A DNA stretch of 64,000 nucleotides from Diadema setosum (Eukaryota; Echinodermata; Echinoidea; Diadematoida; Diadematidae): positions 7,293,200 to 7,357,199 of the forward strand of contig NC_092689.1 of assembly GCF_964275005.1 (NCBI RefSeq), written 5' to 3'. The translations under genes and the position numbers were made by a program. Shown piece after piece: positions 35,785-47,700 of the stretch; position 1 is the first letter of the stretch; each line of letters begins with the position of its first letter. Below the pieces are notes generated by a model. It was not told the DNA's origin and searched no databases. It saw only the letters and a program-made list of their open reading frames with translations.

Positions 35785-38700
35785 AACAAAACAAAACAAA
35801 AACAGCAACTACCCCAAAACAAAACAAACATAAACAAAGTGAAATACAAAAATAGAGTAGACCCATATTAAACAATAGCCAAATTGTTGTACAACAATCA
35901 GTTTCTCATGAATACAAGCATGGAATTCTTTTCATTTTTCTTTTTTGATGACTTGACTATCCTTTCATTATGCATTATCCAGACTGCAACCATGTTTTAG
36001 GGAAGACAATAGATAGCATCCCTCCTTTAACAGCTGACTGTTATGTAATCAATTATCTGTCTATCTATCAAATATCTAACTTCTCTGGGTGAAGGCAATA
36101 ATGTGTGCTAAATGTCACCACATGAGTAGATGGATGCAACTTTGTAATTGTTATACTGTGTTCTACGACCAATCACTAGGTAGTCGGTCACTCCTGCACA
36201 TGGCAGACTGTGATCTGCTTTTGTGCTGCATGAATGTGAACGGGAAGTATATATAGACAGAACACCTAAAAGACAGCACTTTTTACTTCATGACTTCAAT
36301 TTCAGATTCACATACAGTTTTTCTTCAGAGTACTTTTGCCCACTGTATCAAATGATGAAGTGAAATGTGTTATGTTCTGACTTTTCAACAATCTTATCAG
36401 AGCAAGTTAGAGTAGGAAATAACTCACAGTGCAGTACAGGAGTGTTTGTTTGTATGTTTTGGTTTTTTATTGGGTCGTTCAAGTTCAATTATAGACAAGT
36501 ACTGCATTTTTGTGAGATGTGTAGGCCGTAGTGAAAACTTGGCTAGAGAATTTCAGTAACATGTATTCTACTGTCGGCTGTAGCTCTGAAAGGATTTGTA
36601 CACATATTGAGTGCTACCCTAACCTGCCCCCAAAAGTAAGCTGTAGTTTTTCCTGCTTAATGCATGTCTTTCTTTGCTGTCTCTGGAATTTGTAATGCTG
36701 AATAATTTGCATGATGAAGAAGCTTTATCAATTAGTACTTGATTGCATGCTTAAAGGGGAATTCCAGAGCCTTTTAAAGTTAGTCTGATGAGAAAGAGTA
36801 AACTTTTATGAAAATCAAATTCTAATTTGATAAAGATTGGTGAAATTAGTAGATTGTGAAGTTTTGCTAATTTTCACAAAACAGTTCTGGAACAGTCAAT
36901 GTGCAAGGGAGTGAATTCATGATGTCATCGCCTCATAACTTGCCATATATTGTACAGTGTTATTTGTACCCAAAATTTCCATTTTTGTTAAATTGTGGTT
37001 GTTGTTTTTTCCACATGCAACTATGCCCCAGTCTGAAATCCTAATATGTCTTACTGGTCATTCTTTTGAATTCAGCCAGGAATAACATTACTTTTTACAC
37101 CGTATGGCAGAAAAAACTAATAAGCATGATCAACAGAAAATTGTATAAAGGTAATGACATCATCAGCTCACTCATTTCCATATGCATATCAACTGTTAGA
37201 AAACTGCTTTTCCAAAAATTAATGAAATTTCACAGTTTCATAACTTCCTTGAGTTTTTATCTGATTTTTAATTAAATTTTCCCAGTTGTGGTCGTAAAGA
37301 TATCTTCCCTAATCCATTCCAGACTAACTTTTAGCTGGACCAGAATTCCTCTTTAATTACCATGTAAAGTGCATGGCCTGCAATTAAAGTAAGATATAGT
37401 TTGATTAGTTTTTTTTTAGATAGCACCAGCACAATTTTAGATTAGAAAATTTTAATTTTGACAAGTTGTTTTGTAAAATACTTACTTAACTAATAACTAA
37501 GAAATTGTTTGTCTTTTGTTTGTCCATGTATGCCGTGTTTCATCTTCACCAAAATGGCCACGCAATCCAATCACCGTGTCATCGTTGACCATGGTCCTCT
37601 GTGTCTCATCCACAATTTTTTTACTATGTCAAACCTGTTATCTGGTCTATTTGTGTCAACTTGTTTGTTGTATTGTTTGTTCTGTTTGGTTATTGTGTGT
37701 GATGTCTGTCTAAACCCTTTGTGTGTATTTCTGTTTCCGGTCCGATCCCTAATACCCCACTGTTCCTTTTTATTCCAATACATGTGCCTCCTGCTTCCGT
37801 GCCTGCTTCTAACCCCCTCACCCCTCGGCAATACCTCTAATCCTTACCCCACCCATCACCCTTCCCCTTCCCCTTTCTACCCATGCTCTTTCTAATCCTC
37901 TATCTTTACCGTCCATCCTCCCATTCTCTCCCTTTCTCACATCCCTTTTCATTAATCTGTATTCTGTTCATGTCTTCGTGCTCTTCATATCTCTGCCATA
38001 TTCCTCTATTTCCCTTTTCATCTTATTTCTTTTCCTTTCAATCCCTCCCCTTTTGAAACCTCTTCCCAACATACACTTTTTACTCATGTTCCATTTCATC
38101 ATTCAATATCCTTCCACCTCATACCTTTCTTACTGTCTCTTCCTTCTCCACTTTCTCTGCAATTTCTCTCACTCTGTCATTTATGTTCTCCCTACAACTA
38201 TATTCTTGCCTTTGTTCCTTCTCCCTCCCCTTCCCCAACCTCTCATCCCCTCCCCACCCTTCGCCCCTCCCCATCCCCACCCCACCCCGCCCTGCATGGC
38301 GTCACACGCATCTAACTCCATCACACCAATGGTTGATGCCCTGCAGCGGAATGTAAGTTGCAACCTGAAATGTTATTGTGTACTTGTACATTGTATCTCT
38401 GAGTCAATTTCCTTGGGGAGAAACAATCAAGGCACCCTTCGAACAGCTGCCTGTTTGAATTTCTTATAACAGGTCAAAATGAGTTTTTTGCACTCAAATT
38501 GAAAGGAAAGGATGACTCTTCATTGAATTTCCTTTGCTGTGATCATGTCAGCATGACTATTTGAGGAAGAGAAAGGTTGACTTGAATATAGGATTGTTTA
38601 TTTCCACATACAGCATGAAAGCTACTGTTGAAATATTGAAATGACTTCTGATTAATTTGCACGTGCTCAACTATACCTGTTGTTTTGCATGATAATGTAT

Positions 38701-41700
38701 GTCTTGGGCAAGTAGGTTTATTTAGTGTTTCCCTGCAAGCATATCAAAGCATGTTGTGCTTTGTAGAATAAAGTTAGTGAGCAAAGTAGATGACTGAAAA
38801 AACTGCAACCTGCTTTAGATTGCACACCAATGCTTCCTCCCTATAGTCAAAAATGACAAGAATTGTTTGTTTTTCTCTTATTGGTTTGTAAAATATGCAA
38901 ACTGTATTGGTATATAGCAATACTGGCAAGTGATTTGCTACTCAACTCTCTGAGCCTTTGATAAAGCCTGGCTGTGATGAGTGATAGACTGTAGACTTGA
39001 CTTTTTCTGATAACTAAAATGCAAGAAATTGCTCCCATTTTTTCCCTTTTTTTTTTGGAAGTTATTCTCATGAGCTGAAATGGCTAACTTCTTTTTTTCT
39101 TCTTACTCTCCCCTCCCAGTCCCCTGGTTCCCCCGCAAGATCAAAGATCTCGACGAGTATGCCAACCATATCCTGAACGCCGGAGGAGAATTGGAGTCCG
39201 ATCATCCAGTAGGCATCCATCTTTTTTTTTTTTCTCTCTTTTTTTTTTTTGCCTCACAATTTGCCTTGCTGTTTGGGGGATATGAAACTCGGCATGATAC
39301 CAGTAGTTGGCTGGGAATTATGAAATTTGATATGACATCGCAATAAAAAAGTTCAGAAAATGTGCACCAAGGTGTCCCATAAAGTTTCAAATCTTTACCA
39401 GATTAAGTATGTTTTGCCCTCTTTGTGATCACAGTACCTTGAATTCTACAAGAAAACTCTCACTCATAGTTGAGTTCAGCCAGCATTTTAGACATTCTGG
39501 TTTGTAGTTTGGAAATCTAGTTACTGCTCATCAAAGGCTTTAAGTACCTGATATGCTGGTGCTGAAAATAGAGTATTGTGGATAGATTCTATCTCTGCAA
39601 GACTTACTCATGGGAGAGAGATCGAATCAGCTTATAAATGCTAAAGTTTCTCACTCCTTCCCTGGGTTGCAACAAGAAGCTCTTTCTTCCACAGTGGCAC
39701 CTTATAACAAATCTGGAAAAATCACCCCGCCTTTAAAGAGACCTCAGCTCAGTTGGCAGTTGACCATTCTAACATCTGCACATACAGAGCTTTCTGTAAT
39801 CAGTGATTAAGCTTATGGATGTTTGCTCTTGTTTAGAGGGATGAATCCACCAAATTCTGCCATTCTACAGTGGTCATATATGATTCCTAGTATTCAAGCC
39901 AATTAAAAATATTGTGAGTCACAGCTACATTGTATGTAGAGAACTGCTTTTATTTTGTGGTGAAATTTTCTGCTTGCTGGAATTTCATGCATGTCTCACC
40001 TTGTTTTTCTGTTACCCACACATGCAAAAAAAAAAAATGAAATAGTAAAACATTATTCGGCATAACGTGATAGACCTGCAGTTAGGTGCAAAAAGGGATC
40101 CTAAATGGGGATGTTACCTGCATGAAATTACTATTGTCAATGACAATAAGATAAAATAAAGCAACATGAGTGGCACAACTGCACAAAACAGGACGCAAAA
40201 GTTGATTTGTTGTCCATCTGTTTTCAGGAGTGGTAACTTACACGTGTTGAAATGAGTGCATACATTGTAGATAGACAAATTTTCATTTCATTTTGTCTGA
40301 TGTTAATGAGAATAGTCAAAAGAGATATAAAAATATTCCCAATATACTTCCTGTAATCCTAAGTACAATACTTTGGACTTATCCACAAGGGGGAAGAAAA
40401 ATGGATAGATCTTATTGATATTGGATACTTGAAAGGTTTGTCGAGAGTAATGGGGCATAATATGTTATTTTCACAGGTTTTCATATAGTTAAAAGAATAA
40501 ATCTCTCATTCCAGGCATGAGATTCACTAGAATTTAATATTTGATTATTAAGCCAGGTGATAAATAATGAAACAGTCGCCTGAGAGCATTGCTCAAACAC
40601 TTTGGCATTGAATGTATACAGGCAAAGTTGAGTGCTGGGTGAAGGGACCTCATTTTGAATGTATGCCAACTTGATATTGCAAGGTGCATATACAATGTAT
40701 GAACACTTTGTGTGTGTTATGGATAATATTTGGGGTAATTACTCAAATAGTTACAGCCTATTGTCAAGCCTTTACAAACCTAACTGTTATCTCTCTGCAG
40801 GGATTCACTGACCCAGTGTACCGTGAGCGGCGAAAGTACTTTGCTGACCTTGCTCTCGCCTACCGCCAGTAAGTATACACAGCCAAGTGTTGCAAAATGT
40901 TTGGTGCACTACCAGGTCAAGGTTTGTGAGTGCTGTGAAATGCAAGCGACCAATGTAGCTTCTTTAAGTCATGCAGATTGTTGCATAATGTTGCATACAC
41001 ACAAACACAATACACACAGACAGACACACCCAAACACACATCAAAACAAACAAACATGAACATGATAGACAACAACATATCCACAATCTGTGGTACATCT
41101 CCAGCTTATGATTTGCCATATTCTGCCTGGTAATTGAAATTTGAGCCTGCTTTGTACATGGTGTGGTTGAGATCAGTGATGAGCAGCAGCAAGCCAAATG
41201 CGTGTTGTCCTGTTGCACATGAAGGAAAATAGAATTAAACTGTCAGAGAGATCAGTGATATTGCAACAACAACAGCAACAAAAAGACGGAAAAACCACGG
41301 CGCTCAATGTTTGTTTGTTTTTGGCAAATAATGCATCTAGTTCCTGAAAGTTCTCATAAAATGGCTTAATAGTGAAACCAAAATGGTGTGAAGGATGCAG
41401 TAAAAGAGTTTGCCACATACTAGTCTCAGCTAATTGATTTCCAGCCAACCTGCGGTGTGTAATTTGGCCTGTTTTAAACTTGCTGACTTCAAGGTTTGGA
41501 GTTGTTAATCTATTTAGTTTTAAAACTTTTTTTTTGTCTTTCCTGCAATATTAATAGTGTATTGTGGCCTTGCCTCATTTTTGTGGAGGAAAAGTGACTT
41601 GCCAAAATGTGCATTCAAGGAAACATCAAAGATGGGAGTCCTTGAGTTTATCATGTTTTCTTCGGTAGAGGGATATCCCCCAAAATAAGCTCTGTGGAAT

Positions 41701-44700
41701 TAAACAAGCTTGCATTTATACATGCCAATTAACCTTGCCTCGTGATTTCACACTCGGAAATGAATCATGGCAATATTTTTGTAAATTGTCCCAGGTTAAA
41801 GATAATATAAAGTTTTGGTATTACCTTAAAAGTTTCCCTGAATTTCCTTGTCTTAGTTTGTGTTTCAGGTTAAAGTACCTTTCATATAACTAACACTGTG
41901 AGACTTACTCGCCCCAAAGTGCTCTCATGTCTTAGTAATCATGCAATAATGGTTTCGTACCAGAGCCGCCGCCGTGCGGCGGCGAGGTAGTACACGTATT
42001 GTACGAAACCATATTGCATGATAACTGCGACCAGCAGCGTGCAGCCCCATACGCATACTGAGTAGCTAACTGCGACCAGCAGCCCCATACGCATAGCTAA
42101 ATGGGGCTTCGCATTGTAGCTTACAGGATCATGACAGATTTAGTATCGCGGGTAAATATCAACTTAAAATCCAAAAAATTCTTCAATTTGAAGACTTACC
42201 AATTAAGTTGAAGTCTTGAAAACAGGCTTCGGACAACGTTTGGTTCTGCCAATAGTCCCTTTCTGTTCGAATTGATGACTGAATGTGACTCGGTCGAGAG
42301 GACCTTGGGAGAGCTACACTGAATTGACGGCCAGCGCATGCGCACACAAACATCTTATCCGTTCGTGGATTTGAAATTTGTTCGCATGTGATGTGTGCGT
42401 ATGCGCTGGCCGTAGTAATCAGTGTATGTAGCTCTCCCAAGGTCCTCTCGACAGAGTCACATTCAGTCATCAATTCGAACAGAAGGGGACTATTGGCAGA
42501 ACCAAACGTTGTCCAAAGCCTGTTTTCAAGACTTCAACTTAATTGGTAAGTCTTCAAATTGAAGAAATTTTTGGATTTTAAGTTGATATTTACCCGCGAT
42601 ACTAAATCTGTCATGATCCTGAATGCAACAATGCGAAGCCCCATTATGCTATGCGTATGGGGCTGCTGGTCGCTATGCGTATGGGGCTGCTTGTCGCAGT
42701 TAATTGCATGATTACTAAGAAATGAGAGCACTTTGGGGCGAGTAAGTCTCACAGTATTAGTTATTTGAAAGGTACTTTAACCTGAAACAAGGAAATTCAG
42801 GGAAACTTTTGAGGTACCAAAACTTTTTATTATCTTTAAAGGTACCTTTTAATGTCGTTAAACATTAGATTTTTCATTTCAATGTTATCTATCAACAAAT
42901 TATTGTGACACTGAGTATTGTAGCATGTTTGCAAAGTGAGCACAAAGTTTAGTCATTAATGTTCAGATTTCTGTGATGATGCCTCTGCGATAATTCCCTA
43001 ACAAGGGCCATATTTCCTGGAGATTCAGACTGTGATCCTCATACCATATGTCCTTTATAGCGGTCAGCCCATCCCAAGAGTGACTTACTCTGAGGAGGAG
43101 GTCAAGACCTGGGGGGTCATCTTCAACAAGCTGACCACTCTCTTCAAGACACATGCCTGCCAGGAGTTCAACTACGTCTTCCCGCTCCTCCGCGAGAACT
43201 GCGGCTACCAGCCGGACAACATCCCGCAGCTGGAGGACGTTTCCAACTTCCTGAAAGGTAGGAGTTTTGATTCAGTGATGATGAATAATGCTCTAAATTT
43301 TACTTTCTTGATAGATTGTTCAGGAGTGTGCCCAACTGTAGTGACAAGAAGCGTGTTTTAATTTCTGCATTTGATTAGATGGTAATTATCAAATTACACA
43401 CAATTTAAAAGAAAATGATCGATGGGGTATTTACGTCGATCCCATTACAGATTAAGGCCTTGTGATCATACAAACAGATGGATAAACATAAGTATGAAAT
43501 GTGTGTATCAGATTGAGTGCATATTGAGTACACTTTTTATACCCCCGCCACATGTAGTGTGAAGGGGGTATAGGAATCACCGTGATGTTGGTCGGGCGGG
43601 TGGGTGGGCGGTCGGTCGGTCGGTCTGTTGCAAAATCTTGCGTCGCGAACTCCCTACAGTTTTGAAGCGATTTAAATGAAACTTAGGGTAAATGATGATA
43701 TTGAGGTGTAGATGTGCAAGACATGTTTTTTGTGTTTGTCGGACAATGCGTTGCCATAGTAACCATAATTTTACCAAAAGCTTGTGGATTGAATAACTTC
43801 CATAGTATTTAAGCAATCAATTTCAAAATTGGTATCTATGATGATCTATAGGTGTAGTTATGCAAGACACTCGTTGTGTTTGTACTTGACAAAGTGTTGC
43901 CATGGTAACCGCATGTTTTCTTCGAAATCTTGTGGCGTGAACAACTTACATAGTTTTAAAGCCATTGAAATCAAATTTGGTAGGCATTATAGCCTTGAGG
44001 TATAGATGTTGAACACATAATTTTTGTGTTTGTCGGACAAAGCGTTGCCATGGTAACCATAATTTTACCAAAACCTTGGTAACCACTCATTTTTTGTATC
44101 AAATTGAACTATTTAATCTATGAAGGTGAAATTTGGTGTGTATGATGCTCTTTAAGTGTAGTTTTGCGAAATGTCCTTTGTATTTGTATCGGACAATGCG
44201 TTGCCATGGTAACTGCATGTTTGTTTTTTTTTAAATCCTGTGGAGTGAACTTCTTCCACAGTTTTCAAGCAATTGAAACCAGATTTGGTAGGCATTATGG
44301 CCCTGAGGTATAGATGTGGAACACATAATTTTTGTGTTTGTCACACAAGCCATTGCCATGGTAACTGTTAGTTCAATATCAGGCAAAATAAGGACTATTC
44401 AGACCGTAGTTACAGTTCACTGTTTACTCATGTTCTCAGGCTTTCGTATCAACGTTGTGCATACGTCTGTATGCATTACATGTGACATCGATAGTAATAT
44501 CGATAGTTGTGTGATCGGGATCGCATATTCCCATAACAGTAACCACAATTTTACCAAAACCTTGCAGATCGAATAACTTTTCCATCATTCAAGCAATTAA
44601 AGTCAAATTTAGTATGTATCATGATCTAGAAGTGTAGTTTTGCAAGACACCAATGTGTTAGTTTAAGGAAAATGTGTTGCCATGGTAACCACTCATTTTT

Positions 44701-47700
44701 ATATCAAAATAAACCATTCAAGCTATGAAGGTCAAATTTGGTGTGTATGATGGTCTTTAAGTATAGTTATGCAAAATGTCCCTTGTGTTTGTATCAGACA
44801 ATGCATCGCCATGGTAACCACACTTCTTACCCAAACCTTGTGGAACTCAGTGTCAACTCTGTAATTGTACAGTAAACTAAAATTATTCTGTTTCCAATTC
44901 GACAAGTGCACAAACTTGGTATCAACGTCATTGCCCTCATGACATCACATACTATAAAGCGACACTAAGGGCGGGGGTATTAATCACCTTCATGATAATT
45001 CTAGTTTTAACCTGTGGTCATATGAATGTTTTAGTTGTTTTTATTGACATGATGTTGGTTAGATGTTTTGGCTTTGAGAAGTATAGTTTTCTTAATTCTA
45101 GTTGATAGCGATAGAAGAGTAATCATGACCGTTTGATCAACTTGTATACCATCTGCACAAAATTCCAATTCACACACATGACTACATCGTATTCACCAGT
45201 TTGTTTTATGGCTGAAACCCGACACATGAACTGATTTCATTTTTTTTTTTTGTGCGTATATGTGTGAAGGGAGGCAGAAACAATACAACTTTTACTATTA
45301 AAGTGAATTTTTAACAAATTTCATGAATAAATGTGGATGAAAAACGATGAACTGATGCCTGATTGAGAAACTGGAGGTGAAAGTTCATTTGACTTCAAGG
45401 TATGCATCTTACAACCTGCTTCTTCTTCCGTGTGACATGTCACATGCTACTTCTCTCTCTTTTCCCTTTGTCTTGCATACCAACCCATTAGACTGCACTG
45501 GTTTTACTCTGCGCCCTGTCGCCGGACTCGTTTCATCCCGTGACTTCCTTGCCGGACTCGCCTTCCGCGTGTTCCACAGCACCCAGTACATCAGACACCC
45601 AAGCAAGCCCATGTACACTCCTGAGCCGTAAGTACTATTCTATTAACACACTTTCTCACCCTTGTACATGTATACTCATTAGACATACTTTTAGTTTTTG
45701 TTGAGGAGTCATATACTCCCAAGTTCTGCTTTAGTGATGGACCATAGTGATACCAGTTTGGAGATTATGATTTAGCCTGCATGTGATGTTGAGCATTTTG
45801 CTAGGAGGGTATATTAACCTGTTGAAGACAAGTCCCGAGAATACTCAGGCAGGTGTGTATGGGAAATGCTTGTTATAGCAAAATCAGTCCATCCTCAACG
45901 GGTGAAGAAAGCTGCGTGTATGTGTTGTAATTTTTTGTGTCCCTCCTCTTGTTGCAGGGACGTCTGCCATGAGCTCCTTGGTCATGTTCCACTCTTCGCT
46001 GATCCCAGCTTTGCCCAGTTTTCCCAGGTACGTTCTATGCAGTCAGGTGGAACAGCTTAAAAGGCAGCGCAAGTGATTTATGACAGGTTGTAAAGCACTC
46101 CTGATGATAAAATATATGACATGTAGTATCATAGTAACAGCTTGTGTATATCGCTCCACACAATTCAAAGATCATCTTAAGATTGGTAGGTATGAATGAA
46201 ACAGTGTTGTTTGGAGCCATGAGCTCCTTGGTCATGTTCCACTCTTCGCTGATCCCAGCTTTGCCCAGTTTTCCCAGGTACGTTCTGTGCAGTCAGGTGG
46301 AACAGCTTAAAAGGCAGCGCAAGTGATTTATGACAGGTTGTAAAGCACTCCTGATGATAAAATATATGACATGTAGTGTCATAGTAACAGCTTGTGTATA
46401 TCGCTCCACAGAATTCAAAGATCATCCTAAGATTGGTAGGTATGAATGAAACAGTGTTGTTTGGATGATGTCGTATTTTATTTGAGAGTTTGTGAGAGAA
46501 TTTTGAGTTCAAGTTTTGTGTGGGTACAATTCATTTGCATTTTAGGTATTTGTAATTATGATCACTTTAAGAGATGTAAAGCTATAGCAACACATAAAGT
46601 GCCTTTGTAATGCATTTGTGAAAATGTAGGACAAGAACTGTGAGGACGTGTACAGCAAGTAAACTTGGTGGGGGGGGGGGAGATATATCGCTCACATGAT
46701 CTTTATTTTTTTATTCTTATTTTAATGGGCTTTGTTATTGGCTGTGCTGGTTCAAAATTATGTGCTTTATGTGTTTTATCTTTCTGCAAATAAAACTTGT
46801 GTGTGTTTATGGGGGTTGGTTGTGGGCGTGGTGCATCTTCTTCGCTCCATGTGAGTCTTTCAGGTGCTGTTGACATGTGTAGGGGTCAGGTGATGTGACC
46901 TCATTAATCTCACCATCCAGTTTCTAAAACAAAATGTTTTATCTGTCATGACTTATCTTCCGTTATAATGATTTCAGGCAAGTGTTTGCCGAGCTCTCAG
47001 CTGCTCTTTGGACAGACAACATGTTGTGATTACATAGTGATTGCTGAATGATAAAACATACATTGTGTTGGTTACATTACTGAGCTCTACACGTTCCTGA
47101 AAGGCGTAATATGAAGTGCCCTAAAGATATGTTCTGGTTTTTGAGCAGATGTTAGTGTGCCACAGTATTTTAGGAGTATTTTCAAAATATATGCAGCATG
47201 TTATACAGTTTTTTTTTTCTTTTAATTGGGAAAGGGGGAGGGGGAATGAAGAGGAAAGGAACAATTCTAAGATCAAATGAGCAGAATTGAACACTACATT
47301 TTATTATACTAACTCTGTTTTTCTTTTTCTTTTTTTTCTACCCAGAAGACATAATTAGATATAGCTTCAAGGTACAAATGTAGATAACAAAATTCGCTGT
47401 TAGTGTTTACTAAATTGCTATGCAGTGATGAATAAAACATCGTTTACCAGTATTCAGTGTATTCTATCATACCTAAAAGTTCCAAGTTCGTGTATGCTTG
47501 CAATCAAATTATAGTTGCTTTGACTCCAAAGGTATGCAGAGCTGCTAAATTTCCATGATTGTGCAAGGAGCCAATCCTGTGATAACAATCACTATCTCTT
47601 CATGTCCTGACAAGAAAATACCCCTCCCCCCATTTGAGATTGATTTTTGCCACATGAGATGCATGTGACACAAAGGTACTGTATCTCCTTGCATGCTCTT

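Larger units (their letters stand above)
28520..37501. other. PAH: PAH intron 3, upstream part
   Basis: The longest intron (10.6 kb in all). This part holds a poly-T run (29142-29176), at least seven DNA elements listed separately and a triplicated tract of about 215 bp. I see no further conserved exon, and the protein alignment leaves no gap here. Confidence 0.5.

Noticed and set aside
38296..38352. ATG-initiated 19-codon alternative first exon ending at the GTAAGT donor
   Set aside because: It ends in phase 0, so it does not join exon 4 in frame; it could only join exon 5. The AG-free zone better supports a 3' splice site here.
37509..38469. Long plus-strand open frames of 128 and 163 codons
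   Set aside because: Absence of AG removes TAG stops and the pyrimidine bias removes others; the translations are low-complexity Leu/Pro/Ser/Phe with no family resemblance.
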